Part shown: piece by piece, positions 7,815 through 16,422 of the stretch
How the letters are laid out: every line of letters starts with the position of its first letter
Position numbering within the stretch: position 1 is the first letter of the stretch
Notes under the pieces: model-generated
The model's input: only the letters and a program-made list of their open reading frames with translations
What the model was told of the DNA's origin: nothing
The model's database searches: none
Program-made: the position numbers and the translations under genes
Assembly: GCF_000698595.1 (NCBI RefSeq)
Contig: NZ_JFHC01000049.1
Location: forward strand, 1-62,974
Length of the DNA stretch: 62,974 nt
Direction of reading: 5' to 3'
Origin: Caballeronia glathei
Lineage (GTDB): Bacteria > Pseudomonadota > Gammaproteobacteria > Burkholderiales > Burkholderiaceae

Positions 7815-10800
7815 CTATTGCGCTCCTGCTCACCGACCGACCTTGGCCGCGGGGCGCCGCTCAGCCCCACACGCGTGCGGCTCATAAGCATCAACAGCTT
7901 CACGCGGACGCGTTCCATCAATTGGCGCGACTGAATGGAAATTTTCGCCGCGAACTTTACCTCGGTCACACGCCCCGCTTTGGCGCTCTCACACGCGAAG
8001 TCCAGCAGCACGACGCGCCAACGCTCGGCGACGATACCCTGTGCGTAGTTCATCTCCACGTCCTCGAAAGCGCGTCGCGCGATTCGCGCGCGCAAATCCG
8101 TGTCGACCACGAGACGCTCCAGCGCGTCGTACCACGACTGCACCGTGTGCTCGACGAGCACTCCTGTCTCGCCGTCCACGACGCACTCCTTGTAAGGGGA
8201 CGTATTTGTATAGATGCCGGCAATCTTGAGGGCGCCGTACTCGCGGTACTTGTTGTTGGTCTTGTAGCGATTCGCCTCAGAACCCGTCATGGGCGCAATG
8301 CCGATATCGAGCGCATACGAAGCCTTTAGCGCGATGAACTCGGCATAGTCCGCCACTGGCTCGATGAACGTCACGCGCTCGCGGCCCAGTAGTTCGGGGG
8401 GACAATAGCCGAAGAACACGAGCGACACGTACGGATAGCGCGCAATCAGGCGCTCGAACGCCGGCAGGATTTCGATGAAGTCGTCCGCGCGCGTGATGCT
8501 GCCAGCGAAGCCCACGCGCACCTCGCCCGGGCCCTTGTTGCTGGGATCGAGGGGACTGCCGATCAACGAAAAGTCGAATGGCGCGTTGAGGCATTCGATG
8601 CTCACACCCGGGAACTTCTTTCGGATGTATTCGCCAAGAAGCGGCGAATTCACGATTACCGTTTTCGCTGACCTTATGATCTGCCGTAGCGCGGAGCGCA
8701 CTGGCTCGCACTGGTAGTATTGCGCGACCGGCGAGTCGCCGCGCAACTCCCAGAAGTTATCGTCGATATAGTAGACATACGGAATCTTGTGCAAATTGAG
8801 CCATTCCACCATCGGCAAAGCGGCCGGGCTCGAGACGCGGCTCATGACAACCGCGCCGCCATCGAGAAGCAGATCCGGCGTGAAGTCAGTGATCAGGATT
8901 TTTTGCACTGTTCCGGTATCTCCGAGCGCCTCCTCGATCACGCGCTGGATGATGAAGTTGGTCGGAATATCGCCTTCGATGATGAACTTGACGTCTACGA
9001 CCGAGGGAGCAATTTTTTCCTCGACGCCAATCAACCGTCGCGCCGCCTTCGCGCGAGCGACAACCAGCTCCTTTTCCGACGCTTCCTGCAGCATCATGAA
9101 CGGCGACGGCTGGGCATAGAACATGTTGAAGCCCTTGCGGTTTACGAGTTCGTACACGTAGACGGGCGTCGCAGAGCGGCACTTCAGCCGTACGCGCCAC
9201 ACGCCCGGCTCGGCGATGCGTACCAGATCAAGCGGAAATGAAACTGGTTGCGTCAGATCGACATTTCCGAGCGCGCGCGTGGAACGCGCGACGATCGCAC
9301 CTTCGGGCGAAAGCAGTTCGACTGTGACCTTGCCTTCCCTGGGGCCGTCCGTGACGATGGCGAAGCTCACGCCCGAATACGTTCCGGCGGTCAACCTCGC
9401 CTCGTACTCGTGGTAGCTCTTGTCGTGCAGGCTGTCGCTGAATTCGAGTGTTGCGCCACGGCGTTTCCATCCATGCGCCAGGGATGCTTTCTGCATTGGC
9501 CAAAACGCGGGACTGCAGAAGTTCCAGAGATCGGCGGGACGTGCCAACACCCGATGCCGCCATGAATAACGGCGCCCACGCCGTAGCGCGAGCAGTTCAT
9601 CGGCATTGCGCCGCAGCGCAAGGGCGAGGCTCGTGGCGTTCGTGCTCTCTGCCACGGGTGCGACGCGGGCGTGCTCAAGCGCGAGCACGCGGCGGTATTG
9701 CGTGTGCCACGAAGGAGTGCCGCCCGCCGCTTTCACGAGCTCGCGCAGCACATTCACATTGGCCTCGCCCGAGAAGTTGGTTTCGCAGTACCTGCGGTTC
9801 CGCTCCTTAATTACTTCTGCATCGACCCGACCATCGACGATGTCGCGCAACACGCGATACCACGACTCGAGCTCGAAGGGCTTCTCGACCATGACGGAAA
9901 TCGAGTGATCGATCTCCTCGCCGTAAGGCTCGATGTCTGGAATCACCGCCACGGCGCCCAGGAGACGTGCCGCCAGAAGCGGATGACGAGTCTTGTAGGA
10001 GTTGTTTTTCGTGTCGCTCGTGGCGAGCAACATGTAATCAGGCGCATAGCGCGCGAAGCGGCGCAGGACGTGGACATAACCGTGGTCCCACGGCACCAGC
10101 GTGACCCGCATCAACGACGGCAGGCGTTCCAGCACTTCGCTTTCGCCGCCCAGCGCAGGCGCGACAAAGTGGATCCTGGCACCCTCGCTAGCCACGCGGG
10201 CCAGCGCAGGAATGAGCAGTTCCCAAACGCCCTTCGAGCGATGCAGACCACCCATGAACGCAAAAACGATTTCGCCAACCCTACGCTCGCACGTACCGAA
10301 TGCCGCGCGCATGCGCTCCTGCTCGTGAATGCTGATTCCGACCGGGAAATTGAGCAAACGCTTATGCAAGTCATGCTGACGAAAATACTCCTCGAGCCGC
10401 GGGCTGCTGAGCAACACGCCATTGAAATCCTTGAGTGCTTCCCGAAACGGATCATGCGAGAAATCCTCACCGGGCATGAACGCCTCGCCGAGTTGCGAGA
10501 GCAGCGGCATGTTGTCGTCGAGGAAGTAGTAGGTCGGGATCTTCAGCGCACGCGCTGCGTCCAGCCAACTCTGATACTGCCGCACCCCGCGCAGCACGAC
10601 GAGCATCGACGCACGCATCAACGCGTCAACGTGCTGCGTCGCGAGATGATCGACCACGCGCACGCGTCGGCCGAACGGCGCGCCCAGCAAGTCGAAGTAA
10701 AGTGCGGTCGAGGCGTCGTATTGGACGGTGACGACAAGGATGTAACCCTCGTCGATCGGATCCCATGAAGTATCCGCTGCCAGCGCGGCCGGAAGCTCGG

Positions 10801-11662
10801 GGTCGCCTTCGGCTGCCAGCGCAAGGCAGGCGTCGCGGGTCGGCGCGCCGTGCGTCGGGTCGGGAGCATGAATGTCATACTCACCGATGCGCGCAAGCAT
10901 AAGGCGATCGTTGCGCTCGGTGCGCATCCATTCCTCCACCGCCCAGTGATCCATACGCTTCGCGCTCAGCGTCTCGGGCGTGACATGCCGCGTGCCGACC
11001 GCGACATCCAGCGGTTTCAGCTCGAAATGCTCCACAAAACGGCGCCAGAAATCCCACTCCGACGCCTCGGCCAGCAGCGCGTGTGGATCCAGAAAACCGA
11101 TTGCCTCGATCACGCGGCGCGGAATTAACACGGTATTGCGCGCGATGAAGTTATCGACGCGCAGCATGATCAGTGACTGCGAGCGGTTTGGCTGGGGCAG
11201 CGTGCGGGCCTCGCCGGCGGCTTCGTCGATCCAGACTGTATCCACGTACCCGAAACCGAACGTGTTCGCCTCCGAGGGTTCGGCGGTCAACAGCGCTTCA
11301 AGCGCTTTTGGCTCGAACTCGTCCTCTTCTCGCGCGAGCACGATTCGATTCGCGCGAGCATGCCGATAGGCTTCGACCCAGCCCACGGCTGGAATGCCAA
11401 TCGTGCGCTGATGCCGCAGCACCCTGATCCGAGAATCACGCGCCTGCGCCGCCGAGAGCCATTCGCTGATACGCTCGTCGGAGGTATCGTCAATGACGAT
11501 CAGTTCGATCGATGCCAGCGTCTGGGAAGTGACGGATTCGACCGCGCGCAGAAGCGCCTTTCGCTCGCAGGGCGAAACGAACAACAAGACGGAGACATCG
11601 GGAAGGGCCGATTGGGTTTGACCCGCCTTCTGCGTGTCGCGGATAACGGTTTCGAATTTCAT
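7811..11662 (-). CDS. Multidomain glycosyltransferase (GT2-like + two GT4-like modules), about 1283 aa
   Basis: The first module (roughly residues 20-230) is a family-2 fold: DVSVLLFVSPCERKALLRAV and VIDDTSDERISEW. Where a DXD is expected it reads LAREEDEFEP, so the metal site is degenerate. The second (about 300-640) and fourth parts (about 870-1200) are related GT-B modules, each with a Y-Y/F-x-D-D-N motif (YYFLDDNMPLL and YYIDDNFWEL) and a glycine-rich FMGGLHRSKG or GFAGSITRADD loop. Between them lies a beta-rich linker domain (FSDSLHDKSYHEYEARL onward). I chose ATG 11662 because AAGGCGGAG lies just upstream; an ATG at 11767 would add 35 residues but begins inside the end of wzt. Probable role: polymerising transferase of the O-chain. 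Confidence 0.8.
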   Translation of the reverse strand: MKFETVIRDTQKAGQTQSALPDVSVLLFVSPCERKALLRAVESVTSQTLASIELIVIDDTSDERISEWLSAAQARDSRIRVLRHQRTIGIPAVGWVEAYRHARANRIVLAREEDEFEPKALEALLTAEPSEANTFGFGYVDTVWIDEAAGEARTLPQPNRSQSLIMLRVDNFIARNTVLIPRRVIEAIGFLDPHALLAEASEWDFWRRFVEHFELKPLDVAVGTRHVTPETLSAKRMDHWAVEEWMRTERNDRLMLARIGEYDIHAPDPTHGAPTRDACLALAAEGDPELPAALAADTSWDPIDEGYILVVTVQYDASTALYFDLLGAPFGRRVRVVDHLATQHVDALMRASMLVVLRGVRQYQSWLDAARALKIPTYYFLDDNMPLLSQLGEAFMPGEDFSHDPFREALKDFNGVLLSSPRLEEYFRQHDLHKRLLNFPVGISIHEQERMRAAFGTCERRVGEIVFAFMGGLHRSKGVWELLIPALARVASEGARIHFVAPALGGESEVLERLPSLMRVTLVPWDHGYVHVLRRFARYAPDYMLLATSDTKNNSYKTRHPLLAARLLGAVAVIPDIEPYGEEIDHSISVMVEKPFELESWYRVLRDIVDGRVDAEVIKERNRRYCETNFSGEANVNVLRELVKAAGGTPSWHTQYRRVLALEHARVAPVAESTNATSLALALRRNADELLALRRGRRYSWRHRVLARPADLWNFCSPAFWPMQKASLAHGWKRRGATLEFSDSLHDKSYHEYEARLTAGTYSGVSFAIVTDGPREGKVTVELLSPEGAIVARSTRALGNVDLTQPVSFPLDLVRIAEPGVWRVRLKCRSATPVYVYELVNRKGFNMFYAQPSPFMMLQEASEKELVVARAKAARRLIGVEEKIAPSVVDVKFIIEGDIPTNFIIQRVIEEALGDTGTVQKILITDFTPDLLLDGGAVVMSRVSSPAALPMVEWLNLHKIPYVYYIDDNFWELRGDSPVAQYYQCEPVRSALRQIIRSAKTVIVNSPLLGEYIRKKFPGVSIECLNAPFDFSLIGSPLDPSNKGPGEVRVGFAGSITRADDFIEILPAFERLIARYPYVSLVFFGYCPPELLGRERVTFIEPVADYAEFIALKASYALDIGIAPMTGSEANRYKTNNKYREYGALKIAGIYTNTSPYKECVVDGETGVLVEHTVQSWYDALERLVVDTDLRARIARRAFEDVEMNYAQGIVAERWRVVLLDFACESAKAGRVTEVKFAAKISIQSRQLMERVRVKLLMLMSRTRVGLSGAPRPRSVGEQERNR

Positions 11663-11744
11663 TGGATGCTCCGCCTTGCCCACGGATGGATAGTTGCCCG
11701 ACTTCGGCGACCGGCCGCGCCCCCCGAACGGCATTAGAGCCGAG

Positions 11745-12494
11745 TTATTGGCCAGCCTTGTTTTCATACTCCGCGAGCACGCGCTCGGCCGGTCCGTCCA
11801 TGACGATCTCCCCCTTGCGCAACCAAATCACGCGTTCACAGAAGGACTTCAACATATCGAGGCTATGACTCGAAAAGACGAGAATCTTTCCCTGCTCCAT
11901 GAATTCAAGCATCCGACGCTTCGCCTTGTTGGCAAACTGAACGTCACCGGCGCCCATCACTTCGTCGAGCAGCAAGATCTCCGGGTTGATCGCAGTCGAC
12001 ACCGAAAACGCAAGACGGATAAACATGCCGGCCGAATAGGTCTTGACCGGATAGTCGAGAAATTCTCCGAGTTCGGAAAAATCACCTATCTGCTGAATTC
12101 GCTCTTCTACTTCCGCGGGTGTAAGCCCGAGCAGCATTCCGCGAATGCGGATGTTGTCCCAGCCGGTCTGCGTCATCTCGAATCCCGTTGCGAGCTCAAA
12201 CATCGCCGAGACGTGACCATTGATCATGGCCTCCCCAGAGGTTGGAGGGTAGATGCCAGCCATTACCTTCAGGATGGTGCTTTTTCCAGCGCCATTGAGT
12301 CCGATAAGCCCAACTCTCTCACCGTGGTCGATATCCAGGGTCACGCCTTTGAGCGCGTGCACGATACGCTTCTCGGGTTTATCCGACTTACGTCGCAGCA
12401 CGTTTAGTACCGTGGATTTCAGACTGTCGTGCCGCGCCGAAACATCGAACCTCACGCCCACATCGCGCAAGCTGATCTTCAGATTTTCCTTCAT
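11745..12494 (-). CDS. wzt: O-antigen ABC transporter ATP-binding protein
   Basis: This 249-residue ABC ATPase has Walker A GLNGAGKST, a signature segment TYSAGMFIRLAFS (the SAGM variant common in polysaccharide exporters), Walker B ILLLDEVMGAGD and an H-loop SSHSLDML. With Wzm it exports the finished undecaprenyl-linked glycan across the inner membrane. The start at 12494 overlaps the wzm stop (ATGA). At 249 residues it lacks the C-terminal carbohydrate-binding domain of the long Wzt proteins of E. coli O8/O9a (over 400 residues), so export is either not gated by a chain cap or the recognition domain sits elsewhere, for example on the methyltransferase. Confidence 0.92.
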   Translation of the reverse strand: MKENLKISLRDVGVRFDVSARHDSLKSTVLNVLRRKSDKPEKRIVHALKGVTLDIDHGERVGLIGLNGAGKSTILKVMAGIYPPTSGEAMINGHVSAMFELATGFEMTQTGWDNIRIRGMLLGLTPAEVEERIQQIGDFSELGEFLDYPVKTYSAGMFIRLAFSVSTAINPEILLLDEVMGAGDVQFANKAKRRMLEFMEQGKILVFSSHSLDMLKSFCERVIWLRKGEIVMDGPAERVLAEYENKAGQ

Positions 12495-13303
12495 AGCACG
12501 TACACGATGCGTTGCGACATCTTCCTGACGACCAGCGTTGCAATGATGCCAGCGACTACGCAATAACCTAGCGCGACATACACCACTTCCATTGGAGGCG
12601 CATCACTATTAAGCAACGGATAACGCACGATCTCGATGAGGTAATACAGCGGATTGAACATATACACAAAATCAAGCCCCCGCTCCTTCAGCATCGTTCC
12701 AGTGAAGATTACTGGGGTGAGATAGAACGCAATTTGAATGAGGCTGCCCAGAAGGTGTGGCAAATCGCGGAAGCGTACGCCGACGTGCGCCACGATTACG
12801 ATGTGAAAGAAATTGATGATCACAAAAAGTATGAAGCCCGGCACTGCCCAAAGCGCACCAGGGCCGACTGGACGTTTATAAAGCGCCATGCAGACGAAGA
12901 ACACGACCAGTCCAATCGCGAAAACGATCGTGTACGGCACAATTGCGCGATATAGATATATCGTCTTGGGAAAGGGAAATTGCTTGATGTAGCCTTCCGC
13001 CGCAATGAAGGCCATTGACCCCTCGACCAGCGACGACGAGATAAACGTCCAGATCACAATGCCCAATGTCAGAAACGGCAGGAACTCGTTCATCGGCTGA
13101 TGAAATAGGCGCCCATAAATCAGACCTACCGCCCCTATAACAGCGGCGAGATTGATCAGAATCCACGCGGGGCCTAGCGCAGAGCTCCTGAAGCGGCTTT
13201 TGACGTCCTGCAGGCCCATATGAAGCCATACCCGCCAAAGCTTTGCAGCGCTGACGAACTCCGCCAGAGACGGACGCGCGCTGGCGCTGTTATACGTGAT
13301 CAT
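12491..13303 (-). CDS. wzm: O-antigen ABC transporter permease (ABC-2 type)
   Basis: The 270-residue protein has the usual soluble N-terminus (LAEFVSAAKLWRVWLHMGLQ, DVKSRFRSSALGPAWILINL) and about six membrane segments. It matches the ABC-2 family of polysaccharide exporters, including the PLYYLIEIVRYPLL motif in the C-terminal half. It forms the channel through which Wzt drives the lipid-linked glycan. Its start overlaps the acetyltransferase gene by 14 bases and its end overlaps wzt by 4, so the pair is translationally coupled. Confidence 0.92.
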   Translation of the reverse strand: MITYNSASARPSLAEFVSAAKLWRVWLHMGLQDVKSRFRSSALGPAWILINLAAVIGAVGLIYGRLFHQPMNEFLPFLTLGIVIWTFISSSLVEGSMAFIAAEGYIKQFPFPKTIYLYRAIVPYTIVFAIGLVVFFVCMALYKRPVGPGALWAVPGFILFVIINFFHIVIVAHVGVRFRDLPHLLGSLIQIAFYLTPVIFTGTMLKERGLDFVYMFNPLYYLIEIVRYPLLNSDAPPMEVVYVALGYCVVAGIIATLVVRKMSQRIVYVL

Positions 13304-13799
13304 TGAGACTCCGCTCCATTCTTATCAACCCTTCCACAGCCTCCTGCTGCACGAAGCCGAGTGCTTCGTAAAGGGCCCGGGCGCGCGCATTGGTCTCGAT
13401 TGCTTCGAGATAGACTGAACGCAACGCCAGTTCCGACGACGCGAACCGCATCAGCGCCTCTATCCCCTGACGCATCAATCCCTGACCCTGATACTCAGGG
13501 GAAACGACGAAACGACCGATCTCGGCCGTGCGCTTCACATTATCGATCGAATAGATAGCCACTTGTCCCACCTTGCCGCCCGTCGCCACATGTTCGACAA
13601 CGAAAACAAGATCGTCCGATTTTTCGCAATAGCGGAGAAACCAGTTGTGATGCGACTCCCACTCCAGCGGCGCGGGGCTCTTGAACTGCTGGCGCACGCC
13701 GTCCCGATTACGCCATGCAAGCGTGTCACGAAGATCGCTTTCCGCGAGCATGCGTAACCGGACAGCGCCATAGATATACGGCGCGTGGATATGCTTCAT
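13290..13799 (-). CDS. GNAT-family N-acetyltransferase (sugar amine)
   Basis: This 169-residue protein begins MKHIHAPYIYGAVRLRMLAE and shows the GNAT core: IGRFVVSPEYQGQGLMRQGI is the acetyl-CoA binding motif A, followed by SVYLEAIETNARARALYEALGF (motif B). It is of the RimJ/RimL-like type. The start at 13799 overlaps the aminotransferase stop (ATGA). Placed directly after a DegT aminotransferase in an operon with rfbA and rfbB, it most likely acetylates a dTDP-4-amino-4,6-dideoxyhexose, as WecD does after WecE in E. coli. That substrate is inferred. Confidence 0.8.
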   Translation of the reverse strand: MKHIHAPYIYGAVRLRMLAESDLRDTLAWRNRDGVRQQFKSPAPLEWESHHNWFLRYCEKSDDLVFVVEHVATGGKVGQVAIYSIDNVKRTAEIGRFVVSPEYQGQGLMRQGIEALMRFASSELALRSVYLEAIETNARARALYEALGFVQQEAVEGLIRMERSLNDHV

Positions 13800-14926
13800 T
13801 CGGCGGCGTACTGACGGACCAGCGAGGTGACGAGCTCCACGTCCCTGCGGGAAATGCCCATGTGCATCGGCAGCGACAGAATCTCCGTGCTCGCCTTGTG
13901 CGCATTCGGGCATTGGCCCTTTCCGCTCGCGTACATACGGTATTCCGTATTATCGCGATAGTGCACACCCGGATAGACTTCGTGCTCGTTCAACGCGAGC
14001 ATCAACTCGTCACGGTTCTTCACACGGATCTGAAAGAGGTGGCGCGACGACTCGCATCCCTTGGTGATCGAAACCAAGCGAATGTTGTCGTGACCCGACA
14101 GCAGTTCTTCATACCAGTTAGCCAGTTGTCGACGGTAGGAATTGTCGTTGTCCAAGTATTTCAGTTGCACGAGCCCGATCGCCGCCATGATGGAGTTGCC
14201 GTGATACTTGTATCCGACCTCTTCCACATCGTACATCCACTTGTATGCACCCTGCGATGCCGTGCGCGCATACGTGTCCTTGTTGATGCCGAGCCAGCTC
14301 ATCTTGCGCACGCGTACATCATCTTCTTCATCCTGGAAGCAGATCATGCCGGAGTCCGCAGTAGGCAGATTCTTGACCGCCTGGAAACTGAACACGGTCG
14401 CGTCCGCGTCGTGCCCGACATGCCTGCCTTCGAAGCGCGTACCGGACATGTGCGCCGCATCGAGGACCATCTTGATGCCGCGGTCGCGACAGAGCTTGAG
14501 CACCTCGTGGTACTGACCGACGTTGCCGCCCACGCCAACAAACACGATCGCGCGCGTTTTTTCGGTGATGCGTGAGGCGACGCTTTCGGGGTTAAGGCAC
14601 AGCGAATCGTCGACGTCAGCGAATACAGGGGTCAGGCGTGAATACAGGATCGCATGGTTTGAAGACACAAAGGTCAAAGGCGTCGTGATGACTTCGTCGC
14701 CATCGGCCCAGCCAAATTTGGTCTTGAATAGCTCAAGCGCAAGATGCAGTCCGACCGTATTGGAACTCAGATAGTGCGCGTGGGAAAGACCCGTGTATGC
14801 CTTCCAGGCTTCCTCGAACTGATTCGTCTTGAAGCCAAGTCCAGTCCAGCCCTTGACCAGGCATTCCCGAATTTCTTCCAGACATTCATCCACGCGAAAG
14901 TTGGGTACAAACAATTGAATAGCCAC
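13796..14926 (-). CDS. DegT/DnrJ/EryC1/StrS-family sugar aminotransferase
   Basis: The 376-residue protein belongs to the PLP-dependent nucleotide-sugar aminotransferases. It shows YLSSNTVGLHLALELF, ITTPLTFVSSNHAILYS, VLDAAHMSGTRFEGRHVG and FSFQAVKNLPTADSGM, in which the lysine of AVKNL is the expected Schiff-base residue. With RfbA and RfbB supplying dTDP-4-keto-6-deoxyglucose and the next gene encoding an acetyltransferase, it probably makes a dTDP-4-amino-4,6-dideoxyhexose (WecE- or VioA-like). No 3,4-ketoisomerase gene is seen, which argues against a 3-amino sugar. The product sugar remains an inference. Confidence 0.85.
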   Translation of the reverse strand: MAIQLFVPNFRVDECLEEIRECLVKGWTGLGFKTNQFEEAWKAYTGLSHAHYLSSNTVGLHLALELFKTKFGWADGDEVITTPLTFVSSNHAILYSRLTPVFADVDDSLCLNPESVASRITEKTRAIVFVGVGGNVGQYHEVLKLCRDRGIKMVLDAAHMSGTRFEGRHVGHDADATVFSFQAVKNLPTADSGMICFQDEEDDVRVRKMSWLGINKDTYARTASQGAYKWMYDVEEVGYKYHGNSIMAAIGLVQLKYLDNDNSYRRQLANWYEELLSGHDNIRLVSITKGCESSRHLFQIRVKNRDELMLALNEHEVYPGVHYRDNTEYRMYASGKGQCPNAHKASTEILSLPMHMGISRRDVELVTSLVRQYAAE

Positions 14927-14953
14927 GTGCTTCTCCTAATTTATATAGATTGT

Positions 14954-15505
14954 TCAGTCAAACAATTCTGCTTGGGCAAACGAAGAAGCCGCGTCATCCT
15001 TTTTGGACAATATTGGCTTGATATCGGAAGGCCACTCAATACCGATCTCAGGGTCGTCCCAGCGAATCGACCGCTCGAACTCGGGTGCGTAGTAATCCGT
15101 GGTCTTGTAAAGAAATTCAGCGGAGTCCGAAGTCACGACAAAACCGTGCGCGAAGCCCTTCGGTATCCACAGCTGGCGTTTGTTTTCCGCGGATAGTTCG
15201 ACACCGACCCACTTGCCAAAGGTCGCGGATTTCTTGCGAATGTCAACGGCGACATCAAATACGGCTCCGACGATCACCCGCACCAGTTTGCCCTGCGGTT
15301 GCTGAATCTGATAATGCAGGCCTCGCAGTACGTTTTTCACCGAACGTGAATGGTTGTCCTGCACGAACTCGGTGTTCACGCCTGTCGCTTCACGAAACTG
15401 CTTCGCGTTGAAACTTTCGTAGAAGAAACCGCGTTCATCGCCGAAACTCTTCGGCTCGAGAATGAGCACTTCCGGAATGCCGGTGGAAATTGCTTTCAAA
15501 GTCAT
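14954..15505 (-). CDS. rfbC: dTDP-4-dehydrorhamnose 3,5-epimerase
   Basis: This 183-residue RmlC cupin starts MTLKAISTGIPEVLILEPKS. Family motifs are present: GDERGFFYESFN, FVQDNHSRSVKNVLRGLHYQ with the catalytic histidine, GAVFDVAVDIRKKSATFGKW, and WIPKGFAHGFVV. It converts dTDP-4-dehydro-6-deoxyglucose to dTDP-4-dehydro-L-rhamnose. The ATG at 15505 overlaps the rfbA stop, which fixes the start. Confidence 0.95.
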   Translation of the reverse strand: MTLKAISTGIPEVLILEPKSFGDERGFFYESFNAKQFREATGVNTEFVQDNHSRSVKNVLRGLHYQIQQPQGKLVRVIVGAVFDVAVDIRKKSATFGKWVGVELSAENKRQLWIPKGFAHGFVVTSDSAEFLYKTTDYYAPEFERSIRWDDPEIGIEWPSDIKPILSKKDDAASSFAQAELFD

Positions 15506-16383
15506 GCAACCGCCTCTTTGAAAATACGTTGGAGATACTGTCCATATCCGTTCTTCGACAGCTCGGACGCGAGCATTTCCAGTTCTTGTGCGGAAATCCA
15601 GTGATTTCGGAAAGCAATTTCCTCGGGACACGCCACCATGAGGCCCTGCCGCTTTTGAAGCGTGGCAATGAAGATAGCAGCCTCCTGCAGCGAGTCATGC
15701 GTGCCCGTGTCGAGCCATGCGTATCCCCGGCCCATGATCTCCACATTCAACGCCTTGTTGCGAAGGTAGTGGAGATTGACGTCGGTTATCTCCAGTTCGC
15801 CGCGCGCCGACGGCTTGATCTCCGCCGCGATATCGCACACCTGGTTGTCGTAAAAGTAAAGGCCCGTCACTGCGTAGTTCGATTTTGGGGCGCGAGGCTT
15901 TTCTTCTAGCGAAAGCGCGCGAAACTTCTCGTCGAACTCGACGACACCGTAACGCTCGGGATCCTGCACATGATAGGCGAACACGGTGGATCCCTTGTCG
16001 ATTGCAGAAGCACGCTGCAACTGACTAAAGAGATCGTGGCCGTGAAAGATGTTGTCGCCAAGAATCAGTGTCGACGGATCATTGCCGATGAAGTCGCGGC
16101 CGATAATGAATGCCTGCGCGATTCCATCGGGACTTTCCTGCACCGCGTATTGGAGGTTGATACCCCAGCGGCTGCCGTCGCCAAGCATTTCGACGAAACG
16201 TGGCGTGTCCTGCGGAGTGGAAATGATCAGGATGTCTCGCATGCCCGCCAGCATCAGCGTGCACAAGGGATAATAGATCATCGGCTTGTCGTACACAGGC
16301 AAGAGCTGCTTCGACACCGAACGCGTGATCGGATAGAGGCGCGTTCCTGATCCGCCGGCAAGGATGATGCCTTTTCGTTTCAT
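15502..16383 (-). CDS. rfbA: Glucose-1-phosphate thymidylyltransferase
   Basis: The 293-residue protein begins MKRKGIILAGGSGTRLYPIT, the nucleotidyl-transferase signature, followed by VSKQLLPVYDKPMIYYPLCT and LILGDNIFHGHD. It is a normal-length RmlA. It joins dTTP and glucose 1-phosphate to make dTDP-glucose, the first step for both dTDP-rhamnose and the predicted dTDP-amino sugar. The gene lies 39 bases after rfbD and overlaps rfbC. Confidence 0.96.
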   Translation of the reverse strand: MKRKGIILAGGSGTRLYPITRSVSKQLLPVYDKPMIYYPLCTLMLAGMRDILIISTPQDTPRFVEMLGDGSRWGINLQYAVQESPDGIAQAFIIGRDFIGNDPSTLILGDNIFHGHDLFSQLQRASAIDKGSTVFAYHVQDPERYGVVEFDEKFRALSLEEKPRAPKSNYAVTGLYFYDNQVCDIAAEIKPSARGELEITDVNLHYLRNKALNVEIMGRGYAWLDTGTHDSLQEAAIFIATLQKRQGLMVACPEEIAFRNHWISAQELEMLASELSKNGYGQYLQRIFKEAVA

Positions 16384-16422
16384 GGTGTTTCTCTCAGTTG
16401 ATATCGCTCGGCGACGTCGTGC

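Noticed and set aside
11663..11767. Extended N-terminus of the large glycosyltransferase starting at ATG 11767
   Set aside because: It would begin inside the wzt gene and has no ribosome site; the start at 11662 has one.
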